Part shown: piece after piece, positions 26,624-35,086 of the stretch
Layout of the letters: every line of letters begins with the position of its first letter
Numbering within the stretch: position 1 is the stretch's first letter
Assembly (NCBI RefSeq): GCF_023715405.1
Contig: NZ_JAMBOC010000001.1
Location: 2,108,001 to 2,172,000 of the forward strand
Direction of reading: 5' to 3'
DNA length: 64,000 nucleotides
Source of the DNA: Solibacillus isronensis
GTDB lineage: Bacteria; Bacillota; Bacilli; Bacillales_A; Planococcaceae
The notes under the pieces: model-generated
Told to the model about the DNA's origin: nothing
What the model saw: the letters and a program-made list of their open reading frames with translations, nothing else
Database searches by the model: none
Position numbers and translations under genes: made by a program

Positions 26624-29356
26624 TTATTGAATAGCTTGGATAGAAGTTAATTCTAATGCATTTTCGTTGGCATCTTTAACTTTTTTATCAGTAGCTAATT
26701 TTACAGTAATTGTTTTTGCAATTTGTTCTGTAGTTAAGCCTTTAGTCAATTCAATTTTAACTTCTTTAACTGCTTTATCAGCAACACTAGAAGTTGTTTC
26801 TACAGCATTAGTTTCAGTACCAACAAATACTTGGAAAGCATCTGCATCTAAAGTTACTGCTTCAGAGAAAGTAAGTGTAATTTCATTTACTAAACCATCT
26901 TTAGTGTTTGTGAATTTAGCTGTTTGAACAGTTGGAGCAACATTTTCTTTCAATGTAAGAGTTTTAGTAGTTGTTTCCATTACTGCACCGTTTTTAGCAG
27001 CTACGTTAGCAATTGTTAAATCACGAGCACCGTCTAATTTGTTAGTACCTTTAGCTAAAGTTAATACAACAGTATTTGCTACACCTGCTGCATCATTTTT
27101 TAAGATTGCAGATTCGATTGTTAAGCCAGCGATTGCATAGTTTTCAACTTTAGTTGCCGAAGAACCTTCTACTGCTTTGTCGAATTCAACAGTAATTGTG
27201 TTGCTGTCTGTAGCCGTTACTTTTGCTACTGGTTTATCAGTAGTTGTTACAACACCGTCAACACCGCGTTTGAAAGATACTGTGAATGCTTCAGAAGTGT
27301 TAGCAGTTGTGTTAGTATCTGCTACTGCACCTTTAGCAAATTTCACTGTATAAGTTGCATCTTTAGCTAATGCTACAGCTTCTTTATCTCCAACTTTAAA
27401 TTTAACATCCTTTAATGCAACTTCTAACTTAGTTTTATCTTTTGCATTTGGAGTTAATTTACCAGTAAATGCACCTGAAGTAGTTACATAATCTTTGTTT
27501 AATTCCGTAACTGTTGCATTTTCTAAAGAAGTTTCAGTTACTTCTTTATCAAAAGAAAGTACTAATTTTTCTTCTTTAGTTGCTTCGTCAACTACTACTT
27601 CAGATTTAACAAATTTAGGAGCAACTTTATCTGCTTTGAATTCTACTAATTTAGAGAATGCAGTTAGAGCTTCACCAGATAAATCAGTTACGTTATCAGT
27701 TGTAATATCAACTTTGTGTAACCCTTCTGTTAATGCTTTATCTAAAGTTACAACATATTTAGTTGAATCATTTTCGTCTTGTTTAACTGTTACTGTTGCA
27801 CCAGCAATTTTAACGTTGTCTTTTGAGAATCCTAGAACTTCTTCAGAGAATTTTACTTCTACTTTGTCTAAACCTGTTGCAGTAACAGAAGAAACTACTG
27901 GAGCAACTCCATCTTTATCACCTTTAGTGAAAGTTACTGAAGTTGGGTTAGGGCTAACTAAGTTGCCAACAATGTCAGTAGCGCCGATTACTGTAGCAGT
28001 AATTTCCGCACCTGCTTTAACTTTTGCATCATCGATAGTGAAAAGAACAGCAGCATCACCTGAAGCTTCAGCTTTAACATTTACTGTTTTACCTTCAGCG
28101 TCAGCAAATGTCCAGTTACCGATTGATTTTAATGGTTCAGAGAAGTTAACTTTAACTTGAGTAGCATTTACTTTCTCAGTACCAGTAATTACTGGAGCAG
28201 TTTTGTCTTTACCGAAGTCCATGTTTTTAGCTTCGAATTTTTCAATTTCTTTACCAGCCGTATTTTTTACATTTTCAATTTTAATATCATAACGACCTTC
28301 GAATACTTGACCATTTAATGCAGTAATAGTAAGGATTTTGCCGTCTTTTGATAACACAGCTTTAGTTTCAGTAACCTTTTTATCATCTAAAGAAGTTAAA
28401 GTTACATTTTTAACAACATCTTTATCACCAATTACAGTTGCTTTATCAACAGCTTCACCGAAAGTTACTTCAACTTGTGCAGCGTTTAGCGCTTTAACTA
28501 CTGGAGCTTCAACTACATAAGTTACTGTAGCAGTGTATTCTTTTTCTTCAATTTTGAAAGTTACTTCAGTTGCTACGTTAGCTTCTAAAGCTTTTTCTAA
28601 TTTAATTGTGTGTTTTTTATCATCAGATAAAGTTACTTCAACAGTGTTAGCATCTACAGCTTTTGCTTCTTTAACAGTTAATTCAACAACTGCATCAGTG
28701 TTAATTGTTTTGTTTAAGAATGAAGCGAATTGAGCACGAGTTACTGAGTTTTTAGGCATGAAGTTTTCAACACCAGAAATACCTAAGTTACGTAATGCTT
28801 GGATAGCTTCACGAGCTTCAGCTTTAGCTGTGTTTAAGTCAGCAACTTTAACGTCTTCGATTTCAGCAGCAACTTCTACTAATGTAGTGTCGTTGATTGC
28901 TTTGAAAGCGCGGTCTAATACTAGAGCCATGTTTTCGCGAGTGATTTTGCCACCAGCGTTTAATGCACCGTTAGAACCAGCGAAGACGCCAGTGTCGAAT
29001 ACTAATGCAGCATATTTTACTAATTCTTGGTCTTTAGCGTCTGCAGCTAAGTCAGTGAAACGAGCTTTAGTTGCATAGTCAGCTGGGATTTCAAAACCTT
29101 GTTTTTCTACCCATTTACCTAACATTTTAACAACTTGACCACGAGTTAATTCTTGGTTTGGTTTGAAAGTGCCATCTGGATATCCTCCGATGATGCCAGC
29201 TTCAGCTAATGCGTTAATGTTAACAGCATGTGAGTTTGTGTCTGCTACGTCAGAAAAGCCAGCAGCAGAAGCCACAGGAACGATTGCAGATGCTACAAGA
29301 GTAGCTGTAGCAGCAGCTGCTACGAATTTAGTATATTTCTTAGGTTGGTTAGCCAT
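26624..29356 (-). CDS. Probable major S-layer protein (three SLH plus Ig-like domains, paralogue 3)
   Basis: A secreted 910-aa protein. ATG at 29356 has GGAGG 10 nt upstream. A signal peptide (cleaved near ASAA) leads into three SLH domains (about 30-225, with GIIGGYPDGTFKPNQELTRG), then repeated beta domains of the SbsA Ig-like type. Segments such as VKVNFSEPLK, VEVKFSEEV and LVLSFDKEV mark domain starts. It is rich in Ala, Val, Lys and Thr, without Cys, as usual for S-layer subunits. Codon choice is narrower than in the two paralogues (repeated GCA/GCT, ACT, GTA, GAA). Together with the near-consensus promoter and 20-bp terminator, this suggests very high expression. It would self-assemble on the wall, anchored through SLH domains to the secondary polymer. 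The role as main S-layer subunit is inferred. Confidence 0.88.
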   Translation of the reverse strand: MANQPKKYTKFVAAAATATLVASAIVPVASAAGFSDVADTNSHAVNINALAEAGIIGGYPDGTFKPNQELTRGQVVKMLGKWVEKQGFEIPADYATKARFTDLAADAKDQELVKYAALVFDTGVFAGSNGALNAGGKITRENMALVLDRAFKAINDTTLVEVAAEIEDVKVADLNTAKAEAREAIQALRNLGISGVENFMPKNSVTRAQFASFLNKTINTDAVVELTVKEAKAVDANTVEVTLSDDKKHTIKLEKALEANVATEVTFKIEEKEYTATVTYVVEAPVVKALNAAQVEVTFGEAVDKATVIGDKDVVKNVTLTSLDDKKVTETKAVLSKDGKILTITALNGQVFEGRYDIKIENVKNTAGKEIEKFEAKNMDFGKDKTAPVITGTEKVNATQVKVNFSEPLKSIGNWTFADAEGKTVNVKAEASGDAAVLFTIDDAKVKAGAEITATVIGATDIVGNLVSPNPTSVTFTKGDKDGVAPVVSSVTATGLDKVEVKFSEEVLGFSKDNVKIAGATVTVKQDENDSTKYVVTLDKALTEGLHKVDITTDNVTDLSGEALTAFSKLVEFKADKVAPKFVKSEVVVDEATKEEKLVLSFDKEVTETSLENATVTELNKDYVTTSGAFTGKLTPNAKDKTKLEVALKDVKFKVGDKEAVALAKDATYTVKFAKGAVADTNTTANTSEAFTVSFKRGVDGVVTTTDKPVAKVTATDSNTITVEFDKAVEGSSATKVENYAIAGLTIESAILKNDAAGVANTVVLTLAKGTNKLDGARDLTIANVAAKNGAVMETTTKTLTLKENVAPTVQTAKFTNTKDGLVNEITLTFSEAVTLDADAFQVFVGTETNAVETTSSVADKAVKEVKIELTKGLTTEQIAKTITVKLATDKKVKDANENALELTSIQAIQ

Positions 29357-29433
29357 AGAATGATTTCCTCCAATAAAAACATTTTTTTATCATTTCAACA
29401 AATGTTGTCTCGTATATTACGATAACAATTTTA

Positions 29434-29462
29434 AGTATATTAGTAAGATTTTTTAATGTCAA
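29434..29462 (-). promoter_or_regulatory. Near-consensus sigma-A promoter of the main S-layer gene
   Basis: Minus strand: -35 TTGACA (29457-29462), 17-nt spacer, -10 TATACT (29434-29439). The predicted leader is about 70 nt. Confidence 0.82.
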
Positions 29463-29546
29463 TGCTAATTTAGGAAATATAAAGGAAACCCACCATTACT
29501 AATATTACCAATGCTTTAGTTTTCAGAACTTTAAGTATTATTATTT

Positions 29547-29577
29547 GGTAATAATTAATTCGCATGGTAATAATTAG
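29547..29577 (+). repeat. Direct repeat GGTAATAATTA x2 upstream of the S-layer promoter
   Basis: GGTAATAATTA starts at 29547 and again at 29566, a 19-bp step. A second direct repeat, AAAATGGTA, starts at 29614 and 29625, an 11-bp step. Both lie 85-175 bp upstream of the -35 box and could be regulator sites or AT-rich upstream elements. The rest of 29463-29720 is plain AT-rich DNA. Confidence 0.45.
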
Positions 29578-29721
29578 TTTTGAAATATAACTTTTATATT
29601 TTCCGAATTGTGTAAAATGGTATTAAAATGGTACTTTTATGACTTCCTAATTAGTATATTAATTACAAATATAGAACTACAATTCCAATATTTTTTCAGT
29701 AGTGTACTTCTCGCTTATATG

Positions 29722-29832
29722 AAAGTAGAATATTTGAGCTGATGTGGAAGTTATTGAAGAAATGTAGAAGATCTAGTTAAAGAAGTAGAAAGTTTTCCAT
29801 AACAAGTAGAACAAAATACGTTTAAAGTAGAA
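29722..29832 (+). repeat. Array F: six ~21-bp-period AAAGTAGAA repeats
   Basis: AAAGTAGAA-like cores start at 29722, 29741, 29761, 29782, 29803 and 29824 (steps 19, 20, 21, 21, 21). It lies between the S-layer upstream region and the chromate-transporter terminator. Confidence 0.8.
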
Positions 29833-29850
29833 TCTCGCCAAATAAAAATG

Positions 29851-29882
29851 AAAAAAGCCATCTCTAACGCTAGAGACAGCTT
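29851..29882 (-). terminator. Terminator of the chromate transporter gene
   Basis: Minus-strand stem AAGCTGTCTCTA / TAGAGATGGCTT (two G-U pairs) followed by six T residues. Confidence 0.85.
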
Positions 29883-29889
29883 CACAATT

Positions 29890-31074
29890 CTATAAAAGTA
29901 CTAATCCTACTACCGCCCCGGTAACAACGACAATCCAAGGCGGCATTTTCCAGTAAGCTAGCATGCTGAATAACACAACGGCTAACCCAAAATCCTTCGC
30001 CTCCAATATAGAACTAGTCCAGATTGGAGTATATAACGCAGCAATTAAAAGCCCAATAACAGCTGCATTCACACCCATGATGGCACCTGTAATTTTCGGA
30101 TGGTTACGTAGTTGATCCCAAAACGGCAGTGCACCAATTACTAAAAGAAACGCCGGTAAAAAAATTGCTACTGTCGCGACTACTCCACCTTGCCAGCCAT
30201 TCATGACCGTCCCTAAATAAGCGGCAAATGTAAAGAGAGGACCTGGTACTGCCTGTGTAACACCATACCCCGATAAAAATGCTTCTTCGCTCATCCAGCC
30301 TGTTGGGACAAATTCCTTTTCCAGTAATGGCAGCACTACATGTCCCCCGCCAAAAACGAAAGAGCCTGAGCGGTAAAAACTATCAACCATTGCTAACCAA
30401 TAAGAACCTGTCGCCTCTTTCAACAAAGGCAAAGCTACCAATAAACTAACAAACAATAGAAGGCAAAACCCTCCAACCCGTTTAGAAACAGGAAAGTGCG
30501 CCTGCACCCCTGCCCCCTCATTCTTTTGTTTCAGCAAAAAGTACCCTATACATGCGGCAATCAAAATTACCCCGACTTGACTAAAAGCAGTTTGCCAAAG
30601 AAGTGTCACAAGCAAAGCAAAAATGGCTATTGCCTTCCTTTTCAGGTCGGGTGTCAGACTTTTAGCCATTCCTATAATGGCATGTGCAACAATCGCTACC
30701 GCCACAATTTTCAAACCATGAATCCACCCCGCATTTCCGACATCAAACCCTGTCATGAGTAATGCAAATGCAATAAGTGCTACAACCGAGGGAAATGTAA
30801 ACCCTATAAATGATGTAATTCCCCCCAGTATTCCAGCGCGCATAATTCCAATGCCGATTCCCACTTGGCTGCTCGAAGGCCCGGGCAGAAACTGACAAAG
30901 CGCAACTAAATCCGCATAGCTTTTTTCATCTATCCACTTTCTTCTTCGTACATATTCTTCATGAAAATATCCTAGATGAGCAGTCGGTCCCCCAAAGGAT
31001 GTCAGCCCTAATCGTGTTGAAACCAAAAATATTTCGAGAAGTGATTTGATTCGATTTTGCTTCATAGAATTCAT
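29890..31074 (-). CDS. chrA: Chromate transporter, ChrA family (two-domain form)
   Basis: An integral membrane protein of 394 aa with about 10-12 transmembrane segments. It belongs to the CHR superfamily, whose best-known members export chromate; the natural role in this organism is unknown. The N-terminal half carries TSFGGPTAHLGYF and CQFLPGPSSSQVG. The second half has the matching repeat FVFGGGHVVLPLLEKEF and TQAVPGPLFTFAAYLG. This marks the long, internally duplicated form. ATG at 31074 has AAGGAG 6 nt upstream. The gene is alone on its transcript and is functionally unrelated to the surface-protein genes on either side. Confidence 0.9.
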   Translation of the reverse strand: MNSMKQNRIKSLLEIFLVSTRLGLTSFGGPTAHLGYFHEEYVRRRKWIDEKSYADLVALCQFLPGPSSSQVGIGIGIMRAGILGGITSFIGFTFPSVVALIAFALLMTGFDVGNAGWIHGLKIVAVAIVAHAIIGMAKSLTPDLKRKAIAIFALLVTLLWQTAFSQVGVILIAACIGYFLLKQKNEGAGVQAHFPVSKRVGGFCLLLFVSLLVALPLLKEATGSYWLAMVDSFYRSGSFVFGGGHVVLPLLEKEFVPTGWMSEEAFLSGYGVTQAVPGPLFTFAAYLGTVMNGWQGGVVATVAIFLPAFLLVIGALPFWDQLRNHPKITGAIMGVNAAVIGLLIAALYTPIWTSSILEAKDFGLAVVLFSMLAYWKMPPWIVVVTGAVVGLVLL

Positions 31075-31315
31075 TGCTAACTCCTTAAGTCTCTTTTTTA
31101 GTGTACTCTTCTGTATTTAATCTTTACCTTTTCTAAAAGTAGCACTTCTCTCTCGCTTCATATAGCCTATTTCTCATAATTTACATACTTTTTACACTTA
31201 CTTTGCAATAAGGTTTATAATGAAACTATATTTTCTATTACACTGTTAATATATGTGTTATTTACTCCAAATTAGGGTATTAAGCATATGTTAATAAAAA
31301 TATTGAGGTGAATTT

Positions 31316-31996
31316 ATGTTCGAGTACAAGTTTTGGCATCATCTTTCACACCCATCGCAACTCATACATAATATTGAACGTAGCGAAGATCAAAGACTTA
31401 TAGGGTATCGGAAAATTTTGCTGGCTATTTTTGGTTTTACTTTACTGTTTTTTATAGTCCGCAACTTCTGGGGGATGAATACAACCGACTTAACAGCATT
31501 GCTGGTAAATGGTGAAGGAGATTTATATAGTTTCGCTCGACTGATGTCATTAATCGGTGCGATTCCGGCAGGTATTTTATTTTTTATCATTCATTATTAT
31601 GTCATTACATATTTGATTCATTTATTGACAAATATCGATTACGGCTGGATTCGAAAGATACAGCTATATGTCATCTTTTTCATTGTTCTTGAAAAACTGC
31701 TGACGGTGATTATCTTTGCAATAGCAGGATATTCTACACAGTTCACTATGTTTTCATTGGCACCTATGATGGCATACGTATATTATCATGACTATTTATT
31801 GTTCTTCCTGAATCAGTTAACAGTCGCATCGATAATAGCGGTATGGATTCAATACATATTTTTATCGAATTGGACAGATCGACCGAAAGCGTTGCTGTTT
31901 AAGTTAATACTTATTCAAATCGTATTGGCATCACTTGTTGCGTTATATAGCATTCTTCCTGTTTTAACTTGGATCGAAGGGTGGCTTGGTCTGTAA
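31316..31996 (+). CDS. Yip1-family-like integral membrane protein
   Basis: A 226-aa protein with a short soluble N-terminus (WHHLSHPSQLIHNIERSEDQ, reminiscent of the Yip1 family entry motif) and five to six transmembrane segments. ATG at 31316 has GAGGTG 5 nt upstream. A TATAAT-like box lies around 31220 with a weak -35. Its stop overlaps the start of the next gene (TAATG), so the two are translationally coupled. In bacilli such Yip1-like proteins are often paired with an HlyD-like protein; the function of the pair is not established. A role in envelope export or stress is possible. Confidence 0.72.
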   Translation: MFEYKFWHHLSHPSQLIHNIERSEDQRLIGYRKILLAIFGFTLLFFIVRNFWGMNTTDLTALLVNGEGDLYSFARLMSLIGAIPAGILFFIIHYYVITYLIHLLTNIDYGWIRKIQLYVIFFIVLEKLLTVIIFAIAGYSTQFTMFSLAPMMAYVYYHDYLLFFLNQLTVASIIAVWIQYIFLSNWTDRPKALLFKLILIQIVLASLVALYSILPVLTWIEGWLGL

Positions 31997-33426
31997 TGCG
32001 TATGACAAAAAAAGTAAAGATATTTAGCGCAGTTGCCTTAGTGTTTGTTTTAGTGAATGGTTATTTACTGTTAAAAGACAATGATATTATTATGAAAAAC
32101 TACTATATTAACAATGTGCAGTTTGCAGTAGCCGATTATCATGAAAAAGTTCTGGAAACGGATGCTGTTGTTGCAGCGAAGCAGGAACATTTCATCGCAG
32201 CGCCTGTACAATCAATTAGCGAGGTGCTCGTTACACAAGGACAAAGTGTTAGCCTGTTAACGGAGCTTGCCATTTATAAACCGGAAGAAGCTGAACGTGA
32301 AATTTCACGTCTTGAGACAGATCGCGACGCTTATGAAAACGAGCTATCAGAATTGGAAAGAATTGTTTCAGACTTACAATCCGAAAACAGTTCTTCCTCA
32401 CCGAGTACAGCAACAGACTCAACAACACTTGGCGATAATGAATTATGGAATATTAATTTAACACTGGAGCTGGGTATTGAACAAAGCACGCCAACAGCAG
32501 AAGGTATTGCGATTATTCAACGTTCCATTGCGGAAACGGAGCGTCAAATTAGCATTTTGGACAGTATGATTTCCCAGTTAAGTAACAACAATTCTTTGAC
32601 TACACCAGTAGACGGAATTATTAAGGAAATTGTTCTTGAAGGCGATTCGATTATTTTCCAAATTCAATCACTAGAAAAGAAGTTTGTTGCCTATGTTGAA
32701 CATGAAAACTGGAAGGAAGTCGAAATCGGTCAAAAGGCTTCTGTTATTTTGAATGAAGGCAAAGAAGATGAACTGGTCATTGATGGAGATGTACTGGAGA
32801 AACAGCAAATACCAGCACGTGATTCCATTGCGTTTAATGAAATGAAAAAGAACGATAAAGTAAAGCCGGATGATACGGTCTATGAAGTTAGCATCGAACC
32901 AACTGACATGTTAACAGAAACACCGATTGGTATACTTGCCGATGCGACAATTACGACATTTGAAGCAAATGACAGCTTCCAAGTAAACGAGGATTGGCTT
33001 GTAAAATATGAACAAGACAATTCAGGAAACCTTATTTATACAGTAGGAGAAGATGGGAAAACAAGATTAGAACCGGTTGACCTACTATTCAAGCATAAAG
33101 CGGAAATAAAACAAGAAGAGTTCATGTATGGCGAACCGATTGAGGAAATTATCAAAGAAGCAAGCCTTGAAGAGGATGCCATAGTTACTGAACCGCGCAT
33201 CCAAACTGTTGAGCTGGAAGATTCCAAGAAAGAGGACGCTGCTAAAGATGAAGATTTAGAGGACACGGCTGTATTTACAGCTCCTATCGCACCACAGCAA
33301 ATCTTTATTGACGGCGACGAAAAGAATCTGTTCGCCCCTACATTCAGACCGTACCCATTACATACGTTTGAATGGACATATGTTGATGCGACATGGAAAG
33401 ATGCTCTTTGGTATTTAATTAAATAA
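31996..33426 (+). CDS. HlyD/RND-adaptor-like membrane fusion protein
   Basis: A 476-aa protein with one N-terminal transmembrane helix (about residues 6-27) and a large extracytoplasmic part. It has a split lipoyl-type half (HFIAAPVQSISEVLVTQGQSV), a coiled-coil hairpin (about 90-185, Glu/Ser-rich), the second lipoyl half (LTTPVDGIIKEIVLEGDSI) and a beta-barrel segment (VAYVEHENWKEVEIGQKASV). A long acidic tail ends in an aromatic stretch (YPLHTFEWTYVDATW). This is the plan of adaptor proteins of multidrug and secretion pumps. No pump or ABC ATPase is nearby; the partner is the coupled Yip1-like gene. ATG 31996 overlaps the upstream stop; ATG 32002 is an alternative. Confidence 0.8.
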   Translation: MRMTKKVKIFSAVALVFVLVNGYLLLKDNDIIMKNYYINNVQFAVADYHEKVLETDAVVAAKQEHFIAAPVQSISEVLVTQGQSVSLLTELAIYKPEEAEREISRLETDRDAYENELSELERIVSDLQSENSSSSPSTATDSTTLGDNELWNINLTLELGIEQSTPTAEGIAIIQRSIAETERQISILDSMISQLSNNNSLTTPVDGIIKEIVLEGDSIIFQIQSLEKKFVAYVEHENWKEVEIGQKASVILNEGKEDELVIDGDVLEKQQIPARDSIAFNEMKKNDKVKPDDTVYEVSIEPTDMLTETPIGILADATITTFEANDSFQVNEDWLVKYEQDNSGNLIYTVGEDGKTRLEPVDLLFKHKAEIKQEEFMYGEPIEEIIKEASLEEDAIVTEPRIQTVELEDSKKEDAAKDEDLEDTAVFTAPIAPQQIFIDGDEKNLFAPTFRPYPLHTFEWTYVDATWKDALWYLIK

Positions 33427-33432
33427 AATATG

Positions 33433-33464
33433 AAACGGCGGGAACATGCTCTTCCCGCCGTTTT
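33433..33464 (+). terminator. Terminator of the Yip1/HlyD-like operon
   Basis: Twelve-bp stem AAACGGCGGGAA / TTCCCGCCGTTT followed by T residues. Confidence 0.92.
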
Positions 33465-33490
33465 ATTATGATACATAACACCGTGTTTTG

Positions 33491-33516
33491 TTGTCTTTCA
33501 GTACGGGTAAAGACAA
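33491..33516 (+). promoter_or_regulatory. Inverted repeat upstream of the second CAP-SLH gene
   Basis: TTGTCTTT (33491-33498) and AAAGACAA (33509-33516) form a perfect 8-bp inverted repeat around a 10-nt loop. There is no T-run, so it is unlikely to be a terminator; it may be an operator. Confidence 0.4.
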
Positions 33517-33564
33517 AAAATAATAGACACGGAATATAGAATTTTACTAAAGGAGTCGAAACAA

Positions 33565-35040
33565 ATGAAAAAAAGAATTACAAAAAGTTTCATAGCTACT
33601 ACTCTGTTCGCTTCCGCATTATTTGTTGCAAGTGATGACGTCTTTGCGAAAAAGACGTTTTATGATGTAGAAAACAGCCATAATTCCCATACGGAAGCTA
33701 TCCAATATTTAAATAACTTAAATGTGTATGATTATAAATCCGGCAACCAATTTAATTTCAGTAAACCTGTTTCACGCGCAGAAGCATCAAAAATTCTCCA
33801 GACGATTCTTTCAAGCGATTCGGCCCTTTCCATTCCAAAAGTTCGTTCTTATGATGGAAAGTTTAAAGATGTAACGAACTCCACTCCTTTTACACAAGAG
33901 ACTATTTGGGCATATGAATCAGGCATTTTTGATGGGGATGAATACGGCAATTTCAATCCGGATCAGTCAGTAAAACGCTCACATCTGTCAAAGATATTAG
34001 TAGAAAGCCTGAAATTAAACGGCGGTACGACAGTCAGCTTTAAAGACGTCTCAAAATCCAGCTGGTACTATGACTATGTAAATATTTTAGCGAGCCACGG
34101 TATTACGACCGGCAATGAAAAAAATCAGTTTTTACCGAATAATAATGTCACAAGTGCACAAATGGCAACATTCCTATATCGGGCACTCAGTTTCAAAACG
34201 ACCGGTGAAGTAATCAGCGAACCAACACCTCCAACTGCTGAAAAATCCGATACAGCTATAGCAAATTACAATAGTGAATATGACTTCGCTTGGAAACAAA
34301 CAGGCAAAAATCTGGACTTTGAATTAGAAGGTGTCGACAACAATAAGATAGTTGCACGATATATGACTAAACAAGGAAAAAGCTTCTTTGCTGCACAAGA
34401 TTTGCAAATCGGCAAAAATAATGCAAGCGATGTAAAAGCGAAGTACGGAACGAAAAATGCAGATGTGCGTCGCGGAAATGTAATCTATAATACACCTGCT
34501 TCCAATGAATATAATTTCTATTTGATAGATGACTATTACGTAACGTTTTTCTATGATATTCATAAAAAGAATGTCATTCGCTCAATCCTTTATGTCCATA
34601 AAGACTATGAAGTGAATAAAGATGGCTATTACGGTGATATATCGGATACGCAAAAACATTCTGAACAGCTGATGGTTGAGCTGATGAACCAGGCACGTGC
34701 TGCTGAAGGGGTTAATCCGCTTACACATTCACCGCAATGGGCATCGATTGCACGTAAACACAGCAAAGATATGATCGATAACAACTATTTCTCTCATACA
34801 GGTCTTTCAGGAACAACACCGTATGACCGTATGATCAGCGGCGGTATGAGCAAATCCGAACTTAGAACTTGGGGCGAAAATATTTCGTATGGTCACTACA
34901 ATGTGATTTATGCGCATGAAGGCTTTATGAATAGTAAAGGTCATCGTGATAATTTATTACAGCCTGCCTATAAAAATGCAATTGTAGGCTTGGAGTACAG
35001 CAGCAAAAAGAGCCCTTACTTTACCATTAATTTCCATTAA
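33565..35040 (+). CDS. SLH-domain CAP protein with CAP-associated domain
   Basis: A secreted 491-aa protein. ATG at 33565 has AGGAG 9 nt upstream; the signal peptide ends near VFA. Three SLH domains span about 29-215. A CAP-associated N-terminal domain follows (about 225-355, with YMTKQGKSFFAAQDLQIG and YLIDDYYVTFFYD). A CAP domain completes it (about 365-491), with LMNQARAAEGVNPL, NNYFSHTGLSG, WGENISYG and KGHRDNLL. Compared with the CAP-SLH protein at 10251-11312 this one has the extra associated domain, so the two are not simple duplicates. Like most bacterial CAP proteins its activity is not known. Confidence 0.9.
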   Translation: MKKRITKSFIATTLFASALFVASDDVFAKKTFYDVENSHNSHTEAIQYLNNLNVYDYKSGNQFNFSKPVSRAEASKILQTILSSDSALSIPKVRSYDGKFKDVTNSTPFTQETIWAYESGIFDGDEYGNFNPDQSVKRSHLSKILVESLKLNGGTTVSFKDVSKSSWYYDYVNILASHGITTGNEKNQFLPNNNVTSAQMATFLYRALSFKTTGEVISEPTPPTAEKSDTAIANYNSEYDFAWKQTGKNLDFELEGVDNNKIVARYMTKQGKSFFAAQDLQIGKNNASDVKAKYGTKNADVRRGNVIYNTPASNEYNFYLIDDYYVTFFYDIHKKNVIRSILYVHKDYEVNKDGYYGDISDTQKHSEQLMVELMNQARAAEGVNPLTHSPQWASIARKHSKDMIDNNYFSHTGLSGTTPYDRMISGGMSKSELRTWGENISYGHYNVIYAHEGFMNSKGHRDNLLQPAYKNAIVGLEYSSKKSPYFTINFH

Positions 35041-35047
35041 ACTAATA

Positions 35048-35083
35048 AATCCAGTCCCTCTTAATTAGAGAGACTGGATTTTT
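35048..35083. terminator. Shared terminator between CAP-SLH and diguanylate cyclase genes
   Basis: Stem AATCCAGTC / GACTGGATT, extended by CTCT/AGAG past a mismatch, with T residues on the plus strand. It lies between two convergent genes and may serve both. Confidence 0.75.
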
Positions 35084-35086
35084 AAA

